From Cladocopium goreaui (lineage: Eukaryota > Sar > Dinophyceae > Suessiales > Symbiodiniaceae): 64,000 bases of DNA. The translations under genes and the position numbers were made by a program. Position 1 is the first letter of the stretch. Each line of letters begins with the position of its first letter. Location of the stretch: positions 257,501 to 321,500 of the forward strand of contig CAMXCT020006571.1 in assembly GCA_947184155.2 (NCBI GenBank), written 5' to 3'. This document shows positions 45,331 through 55,788 of the stretch, one piece after another. The notes under the pieces are model-generated. The model worked only from the letters and a program-made list of their open reading frames with translations, did no database searches and had not been told where the DNA came from.

Positions 45331-45964
45331 AATGTCAAAGTAGGATTAATCAACCACCACTGCCCCCCCCAAAAAAATGTTAGAACAGGTGGTCCCCCCA
45401 GAATAATAAACCGTTTGGACTGGAATGATTAATCAACCCGCTGTGCTGAAATCCTATTTTTTTATCCAAACTTCTTCAATTACTTCCAATTCTCTTTGTT
45501 TCTCATCATGTCTCATTGTTGTACTTAAGGTTTTGTTTTATTGTCTAACTCCCTTTATCTTCAAATGGTTTCCTTATGCTATACTTAAGTTGAAACCTCA
45601 TAAACACCAGAAACCATCACTGCTGATCATTGAAAATTTGAAAAAAACACTATTCCCCAAATGATCGATTTCCAATTAAATTCTTTATAAAACTCATCAA
45701 TTTGGATAGCTCCCACAGGGTACCCCCCATGAGCCCATGTCCCCCATTAATAATAATAATAACCAGGGTTCCCCTTATTAATCTAAGACTCAAATCTTAT
45801 CAAATCCAATGGAATTCTATGAAAATCTAAAATTGATTTTTATAGATTCCAAACCATATCCAAAATTTTATGGTTCAGGGGCCGTTTATTTAGGGAAAAA
45901 CTAGGAAAGACTTTACAAGGTATATCTGACCTTGTGGGGGGGTTATTAATCCTACGTTGACATT
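45331..45964. mobile_element. TIR element, 634 bp, non-autonomous
   Basis: Left end AATGTCAAAGTAGGATTAAT, right end ATTAATCCTACGTTGACATT; over 25 bp the inverted repeats differ at about two positions. A run of Cs follows the left TIR and a run of Gs precedes the right one, extending the potential stem. No domain in the only internal frame (45425-45664). Confidence 0.62.
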
Positions 45965-46033
45965 TACCATCATTTACCATTATATATTCATTAAATAATC
46001 ATATAACATGTTTTTCTGATTTGCATTTCTGAC

Positions 46034-46127
46034 ATCATCTTCCACGCTTCGTCCTCCAGCACGCGCAAGGCCCAGCTCCAGCCGCGCCGCGCGCAGGCCG
46101 TTGCAGCGCAGGAACAGGCCGCCACAT
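46034..46127 (-). CDS. PPR exon
   Basis: Acceptor TTGCGCGCAG, frame VAACSCAATACARRGWSWAL then RVLEDEAWKM, donor GTCAGA. C-S-C-A-A-T-A-C-A-R-R-G is helix A and turn, W-S-W-A-L-R-V-L-E-D-E helix B. Very GC-rich, about 94 nt. Confidence 0.78.
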
Positions 46128-46164
46128 CTGCGCGCAAGGTCCAACTGGCGCAAGGAAGAAACAC

Positions 46165-46290
46165 CAAAATAGAGAAAAAAACGTTGGAAAACCTGGAGAA
46201 CACATGGGAAAACAATGGAAAACATGGGAAACATAGGGAAAACATAGGAACACATGGAAAACACATGGGAAAGCCTTGGAAACATGAGGG
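46165..46290. repeat. GGAAAACATGGGAAACA repeats
   Basis: About ten imperfect purine-rich units (GGAAAACAT, GGGAAACAT) lie directly upstream, on the minus strand, of the acceptor of the exon at 46034-46127, where they form a pyrimidine-rich TTTCCCATGTTTTCC tract. Confidence 0.75.
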
Positions 46291-47171
46291 AACAAGGTTT
46301 GATATACCAAAAGAAATGAGCAAGAGAGACACATGAGATTTTGTCAAATGTTTTTGTGATTCATCAATGTGAAGGTAAAACACAGTTTGGATAACGCTGA
46401 GCGAACATGCAATGTAGGCCGGCTAGAAGGTGACACTGCGGACCCTTACTGTCCCCTCTCTCTCTCTCTTCTCATTGTGGTGTCAGGTTTCCCGAACCTT
46501 GTAAATCCATAATGATAAATCCTTGGGCAATCACCATGAGAGCAGTAAACACAGCCACCATGCATCTAAATCAATGATATTTCTCAATCGGTGGTCTGTC
46601 ACTGGGTTTTTCGCGGTTTATCACCGTTAATAGGCGCAAGCAAATGACCCGGAACCTCCTCCAGCAAGGTTTGCCAAGTCATTTCATCCGATCTTTGGTC
46701 ATTGGTTTAATATGGTTTAGCCTGTGTGTTTAAATTACGGTCTGTAGGTAATTAAGTCATCAAAACAATTTGAACCCATGCCCACTCACCATCCAATTCA
46801 CCATCTTGATGCATCTTAAAATATAGGATGCCCCTAAATATGTTTTGTTTGGATTTTCAGTATGTTCATCAAACGCTCGCTAACTTAGGGCACCCAGCAG
46901 CGCACCATGCTCAATCAAATTCACCATTGAATTCACCATTTAATGAATCTAAAACCGTTGATGCCAATGACAACCCATCTCCAAACAATCTTAAGCCGTG
47001 TATCCTGATTTGTCATTCATATTCTTCCACGTGTCTCCCACACCCAATTTACAATTAATCCACCATTCCTCCACCATGTTTTTTCATGAAAATTCCATGA
47101 ACTCACTCAGTTGATCAAATTTATCCATCATTTTCCAAGCATTTTTTACCATTGCCCAACCTTTTCCCCAC
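46291..47171. other. Intron-like stretch
   Basis: Ordinary AT-rich sequence with no PPR core on the minus strand and only short frames without domains on the plus strand. A CTCTCTCTCTCT tract lies near 46457. Confidence 0.4.
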
Positions 47172-47269
47172 CATTCTTGCCGCCTTCTTGCGGCCCTGAG
47201 CACCTCAAGGGCCTGCCGCCAGGCCGAGGCAGAGCCGCAAGCGTCCAGGGCGGCACCCAGGCCTGACAC
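47172..47269 (-). CDS. PPR exon, one motif
   Basis: Acceptor CGGGCCAAG, frame VSGLGAALDACGSASAWRQA then LEVLRAARRRQEW, donor GTGGGG. G-L-G-A-A-L-D-A-C-G-S-A-S is helix A with turn, A-W-R-Q-A-L-E-V-L-R-A-A helix B. About 98 nt in phase 0 at its start. Confidence 0.8.
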
Positions 47270-47384
47270 CTTGGCCCGGTGCCATGGTCAAGGTACATGG
47301 GAACATAACACACACACGCATATATATATGTGTGTGTATACATGTGTATATAAATAAATTTAAAAATAAATCATATATATATAT

Positions 47385-47465
47385 AGATAGATAGATAGAC
47401 AGATAGATCGATAGATCGATAGATCGATAGATCGATAGATCGATAGATCGATAGATAGATATATT
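47385..47465. repeat. (GATA)n and (GATC GATA)n microsatellite
   Basis: GATAGATAGATA followed by at least seven GATCGATA units. Flanked by TA tracts. No coding content. Confidence 0.82.
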
Positions 47466-50347
47466 ATGTATATTCATATATGTTATATATGTGGTGTATT
47501 TATACATAGATATGGTATATACATATATATGGTATATTTACATGATGGGGTATATTTGTAACATACATATGTACATCGTGGGGCCTATCTACAACATATA
47601 ATGTATATGGGGTATATGTGGTATTAACGGGCTACAATATGATACTATGACTATACTCCACAATTGGGGCACTGGGAAACACAAATGGGATATACAGTGG
47701 GGTATACAATGGACAAATAATGGGATACATGTCATGGTATTTATGTACTAACAAATGGCTGAAAAAAACACACACACACACACACGCATATGGAAAACCC
47801 AAAAATGGATTTATATATATATATATATATAAATATACATGTGTAAATAAATATATGTTTATGGGAAAAAGTACGTACACACACATATATATAGACAAAC
47901 AGATATAGGATACACTATGATATAATTTCGGGCCATAAGGGGACTATACTGCATAGCGGGGATACTGGGACATATCAACAGGGAAAGTAATGGGATATAC
48001 AATGGGGAGAAATATGATGAATAATGTATGCCATAATTCCTTGGGATAGCAATGGATATTTTAACATGTATACAAGAAAACAAATAGTATTTACAACTAC
48101 ATATTTATTCGTGGGAATTGAGTGCAACATGTATTATGGAACTATATCTATGTACGATCTATACCTTAAAATGATATAGTATTTAAAATTTAAAATATCA
48201 ATATAATACATTTTTGGTAATACACGCATACATACAAATATACATATACATATAATTCTTAACATGTAAATGTAAATATATATAAATATATAATATATAT
48301 ATATAAATAAATATAAATATAAATCTAAATTTAAATATATATTTAAATAAATATAAATATAAATATAAATTTAAATATATATTTAAATAAATATATGTAT
48401 CAAAGTGGAAAACCGTTAATTAATATTGTATATCAAGCGAGAGGGGGTTCGTGGAAACTGCCCATCAACTTTGGGACACATAATGGGACTACACTTGGAA
48501 TTTAAATCGTGCTATGGTTAAAGTTAAGATCCTCTGGTTCAACTTATTTTCTGGGAAATCTAAAACTAACAAGCGTGGGAATGCATGTGTATACACCCCC
48601 TAATATGGGAATATCACCCAACAATATTCGGATATATGTATACATATGTATATATATATATATATAAATGTAAAAATGATGATAATGGCGCTTATACACT
48701 ATATACTCCAACTTTTGACACGGAGCATGCGGAGCAACGTCCACAGTCTTATTTCCCAAGCACTGGTGGGGGGAGCACAAGACTAAGGCCCATCACACGG
48801 AGTGAGAATCTCAGCGGTAAATAGGCCGGTAGTCCAAAATTCAGGACATGTAGAGTGTATGAGCTGCCATGGACCAGCAGCTACAATGACAAAGAAACAC
48901 ACAGATCCAAGCTGGCGGCCTCAAAGCAAAGGAGCCCCTTTGGGTTGCAACAAAGGCACTATGTATCTCACACTAGGCAAGACAAAGGCATCAATTCAGG
49001 TTACTAAACGAGGTGGCCCTGTAAGCGAAATAATAAAAAATGAATACAAATGATATATCATCCAACATGCATGTTTTTTTCCAAATTAATAAGGGAACAC
49101 CCAGGGACATTATTCAGCAATCTTCGCACGCGCAGGTGCTGTGGAGCTGGCGACCGGTCACTGCCATCCAGGGAATTGGGATTGTGGCGGCATAATATAA
49201 TATATATATATATATTATTGTATATATAGATATAGTATATACCCATACTTAGCTCATATACTAGGTCCGCTTAGTTTGATATAGCTAAGTGAGCTAACTA
49301 GATAGTATCTATAGCTAACTACTTAGTATATAACCTATCTAGTGATTAACCCACATGAGCCTTCAAGTGACGCCACAGCGTAGTGAGCGTAGTGTACTAA
49401 ACAAGGTGGCCATCCGCGGCAAATGGCTAAATAAGTAAAACGTAACAAGTCTTCAGGCCCGAAAAAAAATCACATAGACCACAGGCAAAGCATCATAGTG
49501 GTTGTGTTCCATTGGCCCAAGACATACCAAACAGAAATCATCCACAAGAAATAGCAACTCTCCTCGAGGCGAAGGGCCTGGGCCCTACTCACCGCAGGAT
49601 CCATACTGCATCAAACTCTCAGGTCTGGTTTACCCTGGGCTCCACTAACTCAGTTGCTCAAAAGCACATTGCTCAAGGGCGTCAACTCACTCGTCGCCAG
49701 AAATCTAGATAAAAGCCAAAGGCAAATCAGGAAGTTGAAAATCACTGTTGGCAAAGGCATCTCCAGTTGGCAGCAAACGCGGGTCACTGAGTTGTCTAGT
49801 ACAAGGTGTAGGCAAAATTCATGTAGGGGAGGAAGTGGCCCTGGCAAAAACGGCATTTATATCTATCATGTGGTTGAAAATAAAATAACATGGTCAAAGT
49901 TCAAATTAGAGCACTTACTTTTTTTTGGATTAATTGATGTGTTCAAATCTGAAATGGTTGAAAGAAAAAACATTGGTACATTTTGGCATTTCAAAATGCA
50001 ACAGAAGCTGAGTAGCTGGTAATTGCATATATAGTGATTTTTTGACATTATCGGAAGAAGTGGAGAGAAGCATAGAGAAGCACTTTTCGGGGCATCTTGG
50101 AAGTTTAAGGCCTCAAAACCCATAGATTTTGGATGACGTTAGGTGATTTGAGTTAGACCATCCAATCCAATCCAACCTAATGTTGATACATATCATGCAG
50201 CGGAGAAGTGATAGGCAGAAGGAACTTCACTTGCAGTGAGAGCCCCCAAACCTTCGGAATAAGCCACCACTGCAAACGACACCATCAAGTGCGAACAAAG
50301 AACAGTGGGGTGCTGCGACAGCAAATTCAAAGCCAACAAATACTTGC
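47466..50347. other. Repeat-rich stretch without a clear exon
   Basis: Holds TA tracts (47815-47835, 48650-48670, 49198-49225), an AAATATAAATATA region (48240-48400), and several ORF fragments on the plus strand between 48800 and 49900 (for example around GPAATMTKKHTDPSW and around RRIHTASNSQVWFTLG) that I cannot assign. They may be remnants of one disrupted element. A weak minus-strand frame at 49100-49190 (SLDGSDRSPAPQHLRVRR) could be an exon. Confidence 0.35.
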
Positions 50348-50439
50348 CTTAGTGTGATGTGCACGACAGGTTTGCAAGCGCCAGGGGCTGTACAATCCCA
50401 ATTTCAGAGCGATCTGGATATTTCCAAACCTGCAGTAAG
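50348..50439 (-). CDS. PPR exon with GC donor
   Basis: The frame reads TFLSAYCRFGNIQIALKLG then LYSPWRLQTCRAHHTK. L-S-A-Y-C-R-F-G-N-I-Q-I-A-L-K-L-G is helix A, turn and helix B. The exon ends AAG followed by GCAAGT, a perfect 5' splice site except that GC replaces GT. The acceptor is either CTGTCAG (used here) or the CTGCAG nine bases further. Confidence 0.74.
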
Positions 50440-50989
50440 CTGACAGGAACGTGTTACACGCACACACACACACATATATATATATATACATAAATATATA
50501 CATGTATAAATATAAATATATATATATATATGTATACATACCAATCTGCTGGGTTACTGTAGGGGGCTAGAAGATTTCTGCCTCAGTCGGAAAAAGGGAA
50601 CACTTTCAGAACAATCGCGACCTGCCCAATTAATGAAGTTCTCTATCGTGGCGCCTAGGATCATTCACGATTCTCGAGAAAAGTCAAAGCCAACCAGCTA
50701 TGATTTTGACGAATCTTTCAAGCAAGTTCGGCTCTTGAGTCTTGAGATGTCATACGATACGAACAGTGATGAACAGTGAAAGCCAAACCTGTGAAAACGA
50801 AAGGTCCCCAGCTGCATCATCTGGCTTTTGGGATGTCGATGATAGTGCAACTTTGACCTTTTAAAAGTTTCTGCAGTATGGTTTCTCTCGCTTGCTGCCC
50901 ATTAAATTACCGAGACAACTAAGCACAACCACCACCGAGTCATGTAGCCCCATCATCAACGCTGGTTCAATGCAGGATGCCCGTTATTG

Positions 50990-51060
50990 CCATGGACTTT
51001 TCGTTCCAAGCCCCATCGATAACAGAAGCAAGCTGGAGACATCCCATGCGATCATGAATG
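50990..51060 (-). CDS. Possible PPR exon fragment
   Basis: The frame reads GCLQLASVIDGAWNEKSMAI. L-A-S-V-I-D-G-A-W-N-E-K-S-M-A-I has the order helix A, W, helix B but in short form. No splice sites fixed. Confidence 0.3.
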
Positions 51061-51441
51061 TATAATATGTAAAACTGTTTTTTAGACCTACATACATATG
51101 CATACAAGACACTCATTCGTGGTTTCAACCCTTCTGTACTTCTCCTCATATCATCCCAAATCCGGGTGGGTATAAACAATATGTCAGGCAATCTCAAACC
51201 ATTATCCAATTTGCTGGACCAGCAATCAGCTAGGATTCATCAACTGGGATCTATCCCCCAAGCAGTCTCCTCCCCTGAACATCAAACGCCCCAACCGAAA
51301 TCCAGGTGTAGTCTTGAATGGAAAGGTTCTTATCAACTTTTACTGGCACTGGCTGAATCTCCATTGAACACATTATTGCCGTGTAAGATACACACATCAC
51401 CATTAGCCATCCTTCACCCTCCCGTATTCTCCTCCAACTCA

Positions 51442-51539
51442 GGGTTTCTTAAAATGGTGGATCCCTAAAATCATGGTTTCAATGCTAAAAGGGCCTAGCT
51501 TTGGATGATTTAGGGTATTATCCCCATTTTAGGAAACCC
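51442..51539. mobile_element. MITE-like element, GGTTTCCTAA family, copy 1
   Basis: Left arm GGGTTTCTTAAAATGGTGG, right arm CCCCATTTTAGGAAACCC; the arms pair over about 30 bp with interruptions (CCCTAAAATCAT against ATGATTTAGGG). About 98 bp and 35 bp from the PPR exon at 51575-51725. Confidence 0.6.
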
Positions 51540-51574
51540 CCAATTAACGTCTGGCCCCAACAAAAAATCGCAAC

Positions 51575-51725
51575 GTGGCGCCGCCGCGCCTCCCGCCGCG
51601 CACGCGGCCACCGCGCTGCCGTGCGTCACTGCGGTGGCGTCCCCGACGGCGGCCGCCAGGGAAAGGCCCAGGGGCCAGGCGGCACCACGGGTGCAGGAGG
51701 AGATGAAGGCGTTGGAACTGGCCAC
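51575..51725 (-). CDS. PPR exon, one motif plus next helix A
   Basis: Acceptor CCCGCATTAG, frame VASSNAFISSCTRGAAWP then LGLSLAAAVGDATAVTHG and SAVAACAAGGAAAP, donor GTTGCG. S-S-N-A-F-I-S-S-C-T-R-G is helix A, A-W-P-L-G-L-S-L-A helix B, T-A-V-T-H-G-S-A-V-A-A-C-A-A-G the next helix A. Very GC-rich, alanine-heavy, 151 nt. Confidence 0.82.
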
Positions 51726-51774
51726 CTAATGCGGGGATATGATGGTTATACATACAAATAGATAATATCATGAT

Positions 51775-51928
51775 AATATGTTATTATTACATAAAAATAA
51801 ATACAAATGTAAGTTATATACATATTATACCAAAATAATAATAACAACAACAATAACAATAATAAAATAATAATAGTAATAATAATAATAAAAACAATAA
51901 TAATAAACATTTGTGTATATATATATAT
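51775..51928. repeat. AAT/TAA trinucleotide-rich and TA tract
   Basis: AATAATAATAACAAC-type sequence for about 90 bp, then (TA)n running into the GT run at the left edge of the LTR-type element. Confidence 0.7.
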
Positions 51929-52319
51929 GTGTGTGTGGACCATCTGAAAAGATGTAAACCTTCTAACTTGCTTGATGATGTGCTTCAATGGTTTTCCAAT
52001 TTGACATTGCCTTTTTGGCTTTTTCATTTGATTTTCCAACAAAAGCAGGGGGGCAAGGCCTTCAGTGACTACCTTGCCCAACGAAGCTATGTCACTGAAG
52101 GGGAAGCAACTGGGGACGCCCAGTTGTGTACCTGCAGATAGTTTTTAACTGTTGAACACGCTGTCCACTACGTTGTTACAGTTTCAGCGGCAGAATTCTT
52201 CTACACTGTTTCTCACGCCTGGTCATTCACCATTTCCTGTCAGGTTTACTGGAGTGTTTTTTGCACGTACGATGCATTCCACATCAGTAATTCGATAAGA
52301 TGTTTCTGAGCAAGTGTGT
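51928..52319 (+). repeat. Left 392-bp direct repeat (LTR-like)
   Basis: Identical to 53206-53597 except about three substitutions (for example AAACCTTC against AAAACTTC, GGAGTG against GGAGCG, ACGATGC against ACGGTGC). Contains overlapping inverted repeats at 52051-52101. Confidence 0.85.
52051..52101 (+). other. Overlapping inverted repeats (switch or pseudoknot candidate)
   Basis: GGGCAAGG (52051-52058) pairs with CCTTGCCC (52072-52079). CCTTCAGTGAC (52059-52069) pairs with GTCACTGAAGG (52091-52101). The pairs interleave, so an RNA could form either hairpin alone or, if geometry allows, an H-type pseudoknot. The second copy has the same sequence, offset by 1278 bp (from 53329). Confidence 0.6.
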
Positions 52320-53205
52320 CACTCATGCCGAATTCCGACAAGGTGGTATGAGCCCTTCGGGGAAAGCCTTTCTAGGCTAACAATTGACAGTAAAACGATC
52401 TCTGAATTTACACTTTTGAATTAGTAATTCGTCTAAGTAAAGTGAAACAGCCGTTCACTTTTCAGGTTTCACTCTGTCGGTCGAGTGAGTGTTGAAACTG
52501 CTTGCCGCAGTACTGGGCATCGCCTTTTCCATTTTCACCATGTTCTGCATAGCTGGAAGCCGCGACAACATCCGTTTTTCAATGATGCCCAAGAGAGTAC
52601 GGAGCTCGACATTTTCACATGACATGTTACCATGTGAAGGCTACAGGACATGCTTTCCAGGTTTGGCCACTTCCTTTTTTGGTTTCTCGGTGAGGTTGAA
52701 ATTGTGCACCTAATTCAGGGGTTGAACACGTAAGCCGTCCAGAGGGTTGTGACTTGAAAGCCGAGGGCCTTTGAGCCTTATCACGAATTTTGCATGCGTT
52801 GTGGATGCATCATGTCATTAACTAGTTCCCCATGGGTCCCTATTTCATGTGTTCTTGCGTTCTCCTCTCTCCAGGTAGGTTTGGCCCGTTGCGTGCTGAG
52901 GTTGTTGTAGGTTTTCGCCGTGTCAGGTTGGTTCAGGCGCTTCTGTCCTCCCCCTCCTCCGCTGGTCTTGTTCCGTTTTCCGTCGGCCTCCGCTTTTCTT
53001 TTCCCTTGCCTTTCCAGGGTTGCCCGTTCTGGGCTAGGTTTCATGTGTTGGTGTTTGCTCTTTCCCTCTTCTTTTGCGTTCCCCTCTTTGCGTCCTGGCT
53101 AAGTAACTTTCATCTCATTGTCATCTTCACCTCATCTTCATTTCCCTTCCTCTTCATTTTCATCTCATTGTCGGGACCTTATTGTCCCACCCTCCTGCGG
53201 GAGGG

Positions 53206-53597
53206 TGTGTGTGTGGACCATCTGAAAAGATGTAAAACTTCTAACTTGCTTGATGATGTGCTTCAATGGTTTTCCAATTTGACATTGCCTTTTTGGCTTT
53301 TTCATTTGATTTTCCAACAAAAGCAGGGGGGCAAGGCCTTCAGTGACTACCTTGCCCAACGAAGCTATGTCACTGAAGGGGAAGCAACTGGGGACGCCCA
53401 GTTGTGTACCTGCAGATAGTTTTTAACTGTTGAACACGCTGTCCACTACGTTGTTACAGTTTCAGCGGCAGAATTCTTCTACACTGTTTCTCACGCCTGG
53501 TCATTCACCATTTCCTGTCAGGTTTACTGGAGCGTTTTTTGCACGTACGGTGCATTCCACATCAGTAATTCGATAAGATGTTTCTGAGCAAGTGTGT
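53206..53597 (+). repeat. Right 392-bp direct repeat (LTR-like)
   Basis: Second copy of the repeat at 51928-52319. It is preceded by CCCTCCTGCGGGAGGG and followed by GTTTGAACC, unrelated to the sequence following the left copy. Confidence 0.85.
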
Positions 53598-54261
53598 GTT
53601 TGAACCAATGGTGTATGTGTGTATATATATATATGGACATATGAGGTCATATGATGACATACTGAATAGTGTACATATAAGTATATGCATTAGTGGGGGT
53701 GAACCACGAATATATTATAGAAATAAAAGTGTGTAAATAGAAATATACATATAACAGGTTATCATATTCAATAATATTTATGTATTTAACAGAATTCCAT
53801 ATGCATATATATATATACATATATATATATATAATCAATAATGTGGTGTTCCAAGTGACATGGGATTCAAGGGATCTACCCCCGGTAATCAAAAATGTCA
53901 ATGGAACACATCCTATTTATAGTTGATTTATGTCGATGTTCCAATAAATACCATCCATTTATAGGGGGTTCCAATTGCTATGTTTCATGTCCGGAAGGTA
54001 ACCGCCAGCAAAAATGGGCATGTCACCAACAAAAAATGGTGATTTCACCAGCAAAAAAACGGGGTTTACTGTATGACGGAGACGTACATTGGAGTTTGTT
54101 CACCGGCTGGTGGCACCTTCATTGGGCACACGCACACACACTAGACAAGAACCGGATCATGTAAGTGATCTGTTGGGAATTGAATCCTTTTAACCAATGA
54201 CAAAACATGTTACTTAGGGATGCTTAGGGGTTCTTGGCTTAGCCCCATACCACATCAGTGG

Positions 54262-54390
54262 AAATCACAGGGGTCTTTGACACATAAACCAGCAGCGTTA
54301 TCTTATAAATCACAGAGTCTTTGACATATAAACCAACAGCGTAGAAATATAGAGACGAAAGGAGTCTTTGGCATATAAACCAACAGCGTT
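54262..54390. repeat. Tandem repeat, about 45-bp unit, three copies
   Basis: GTCTTTGACACATAAACCA, then (A/G)CAGCGTTA, recurs from 54273, 54317 and 54364 with flanking CACAG or GGA. Periods 44 and 47 bp. Confidence 0.75.
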
Positions 54391-54419
54391 AAAAAAAACA
54401 TACAAAATGCAGGTACGTC

Positions 54420-54520
54420 AGTGCTGGCCGGGCACTGATGTCACATCCACTTGGTGCGGTCTTTGTTTGATGAGGCACGCCAAGGGACCCTCATCCACCA
54501 GCGTACTTTTGAAAAACATA
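54420..54520 (-). CDS. Possible exon
   Basis: The frame reads STLVDEGPLACLIKQRPHQV then DVTSVPGQH. L-A-C-L-I-K-Q-R could be a remnant of a PPR helix, and H-Q-V-D-V-T-S a motif junction. No W or A-L-x-L-L and no fixed splice sites. Confidence 0.28.
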
Positions 54521-55176
54521 GAAGTTTTACATCTATTCAGATGTTACGCATACACACAGACACACGTATATATAATATATACAGTATATATATATCCTAT
54601 CTAATCTACGTTACGTGTTATAAATGGTGAAAACAACCTATATAATTACCACTCTGCAAGCTGACGGCATGGCCCATCTAAGTGCTGCCATTTACATCCA
54701 TTTACCATCAAGCAAACATGTTACCCCATTAACACACAATCATGGGGATCTTCCAAGTTGGACATGGGATCAGATGGAAAGTACGAGTCACGAATTGATT
54801 GAACATTATGGATTTCATGAGCAAGGCAGCAAGGCACTTGAGCACACGCTATGGAACATCATATCGTGGAGATTTCACGAATAAACATGAGCAATTTTAT
54901 GTGGATGCGAATTTCTGCTAGATGCCATTAAACAAGCGCGGGGTTAAACATGCCTTGGTGAGATTCAAGCAATAAACATTAACCAAAATAATGGGTCTGC
55001 AATTGATGTAAACCACATGGTACCTGACATGCATGATTATTGATATTAGTTGCTCTATACCATCGTTCTCAAATGAATCATCTCCAGGTTCATGTCATTT
55101 GGGGCCAGTGGGCTCCTCGATTCACCCACAAATGGACAAACCAAATTTATGGCAAATCATCCCTGCATGGCAACAT

Positions 55177-55272
55177 GGTTTCCTAAGATGGGGGTACCCC
55201 TAAATCATCCATTTGAATAGGATCTTCCAATATAAATTATAGATTTTGGAGATCCCTCATTTCTGGAAACCC
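55177..55272. mobile_element. MITE-like element, GGTTTCCTAA family, copy 2
   Basis: Left arm GGTTTCCTAAGATGGGGG, right arm CCCTCATTTCTGGAAACC, about 96 bp. TACCCCTAAATCATCC next to the left arm is the inverse of GGATGATTTAGGGTA in copy 1 (51442-51539). Confidence 0.58.
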
Positions 55273-55549
55273 CCAAATGGATCGGAAGGATATTCTATAA
55301 AGAAAAGGATGGTTTTGAGCACCAGTTACAGGAGCTTCCTCCTGTCAGTTGTTCTTCCTGTTTTGGGTTTCCTTTATATGTTCAAGCATGTTCGTATGAT
55401 TTGCGGTGGCGAACCCGCTAGTAACCCTATGTCTTCAAGTGTGCAAAAAAACACCTCATCTGGTAATGAAACTTGGGAATTTCCAAGGCAATATTGATGA
55501 TTGGAGGCTGCTACGCTGGGATTTACCCTTTCCCAATTGCTCTCTGTCA

Positions 55550-55609
55550 TCCCAATGGCATCTCCCCGTGACAAAGTGTAGATCTCCAGTGCTGCTTGCC
55601 ATTGACTTC
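55550..55609 (-). CDS. PPR exon (helix B block)
   Basis: Acceptor CACCGGTCAG, frame SQWQAALEIYTLSRG. S-Q-W-Q-A-A-L-E-I-Y is an excellent helix B. Joined to the exon at 55789-55880 through a GA-AG intron it restores A-C-E-R-G-S-Q-W-Q-A-A-L, an unbroken PPR turn. The 3' limit is uncertain. Confidence 0.72.
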
Positions 55610-55788
55610 CTGACCGGTGGGTGCCGCCCTGGTTCATCCCAAGTGAAAGTCATTCACTTTGCAGGGCGAAAGCGTAAAGCATATCTTCATAATTTTCATG
55701 GACTCGTCTGCAAAACAACAGCTTAGTCCCGGCCACGCTCTCACAAACCCGAGAAATCCACAAACACCTATACCAAGCATTGCCACTC

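Larger units (their letters stand above)
51928..53597 (+). mobile_element. Short non-autonomous LTR-type retroelement
   Basis: Two 392-bp direct repeats (51928-52319 and 53206-53597) differ at only about three positions and bracket 886 bp. Just inside the left repeat TGGTATGAGCCC (about 52343) resembles a tRNA-type primer binding site. Just before the right repeat GCGGGAGGG could be a polypurine tract and forms a hairpin with CCCTCC. If the repeats are LTRs, they may run from TGGACC to GAGCA (TG...CA). Both edges lie in GT runs, so a target duplication cannot be read. The internal part encodes no gag or pol; the 195-codon frame at 52832-53419 shows no domain. A tandem duplication is the alternative. 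Confidence 0.6.
53598..55549. other. Intron-like stretch
   Basis: TA tracts at 53620-53640 and 53806-53835. A possible but weak minus-strand exon is listed at 54420-54520. The plus-strand frames 53895-54164 and 54624-54884 show no domain. Confidence 0.35.

Noticed and set aside
51926-53600. A defined target-site duplication for the LTR-type element
   Set aside because: Both edges lie in GT repeats, so any GTGTG match is uninformative.
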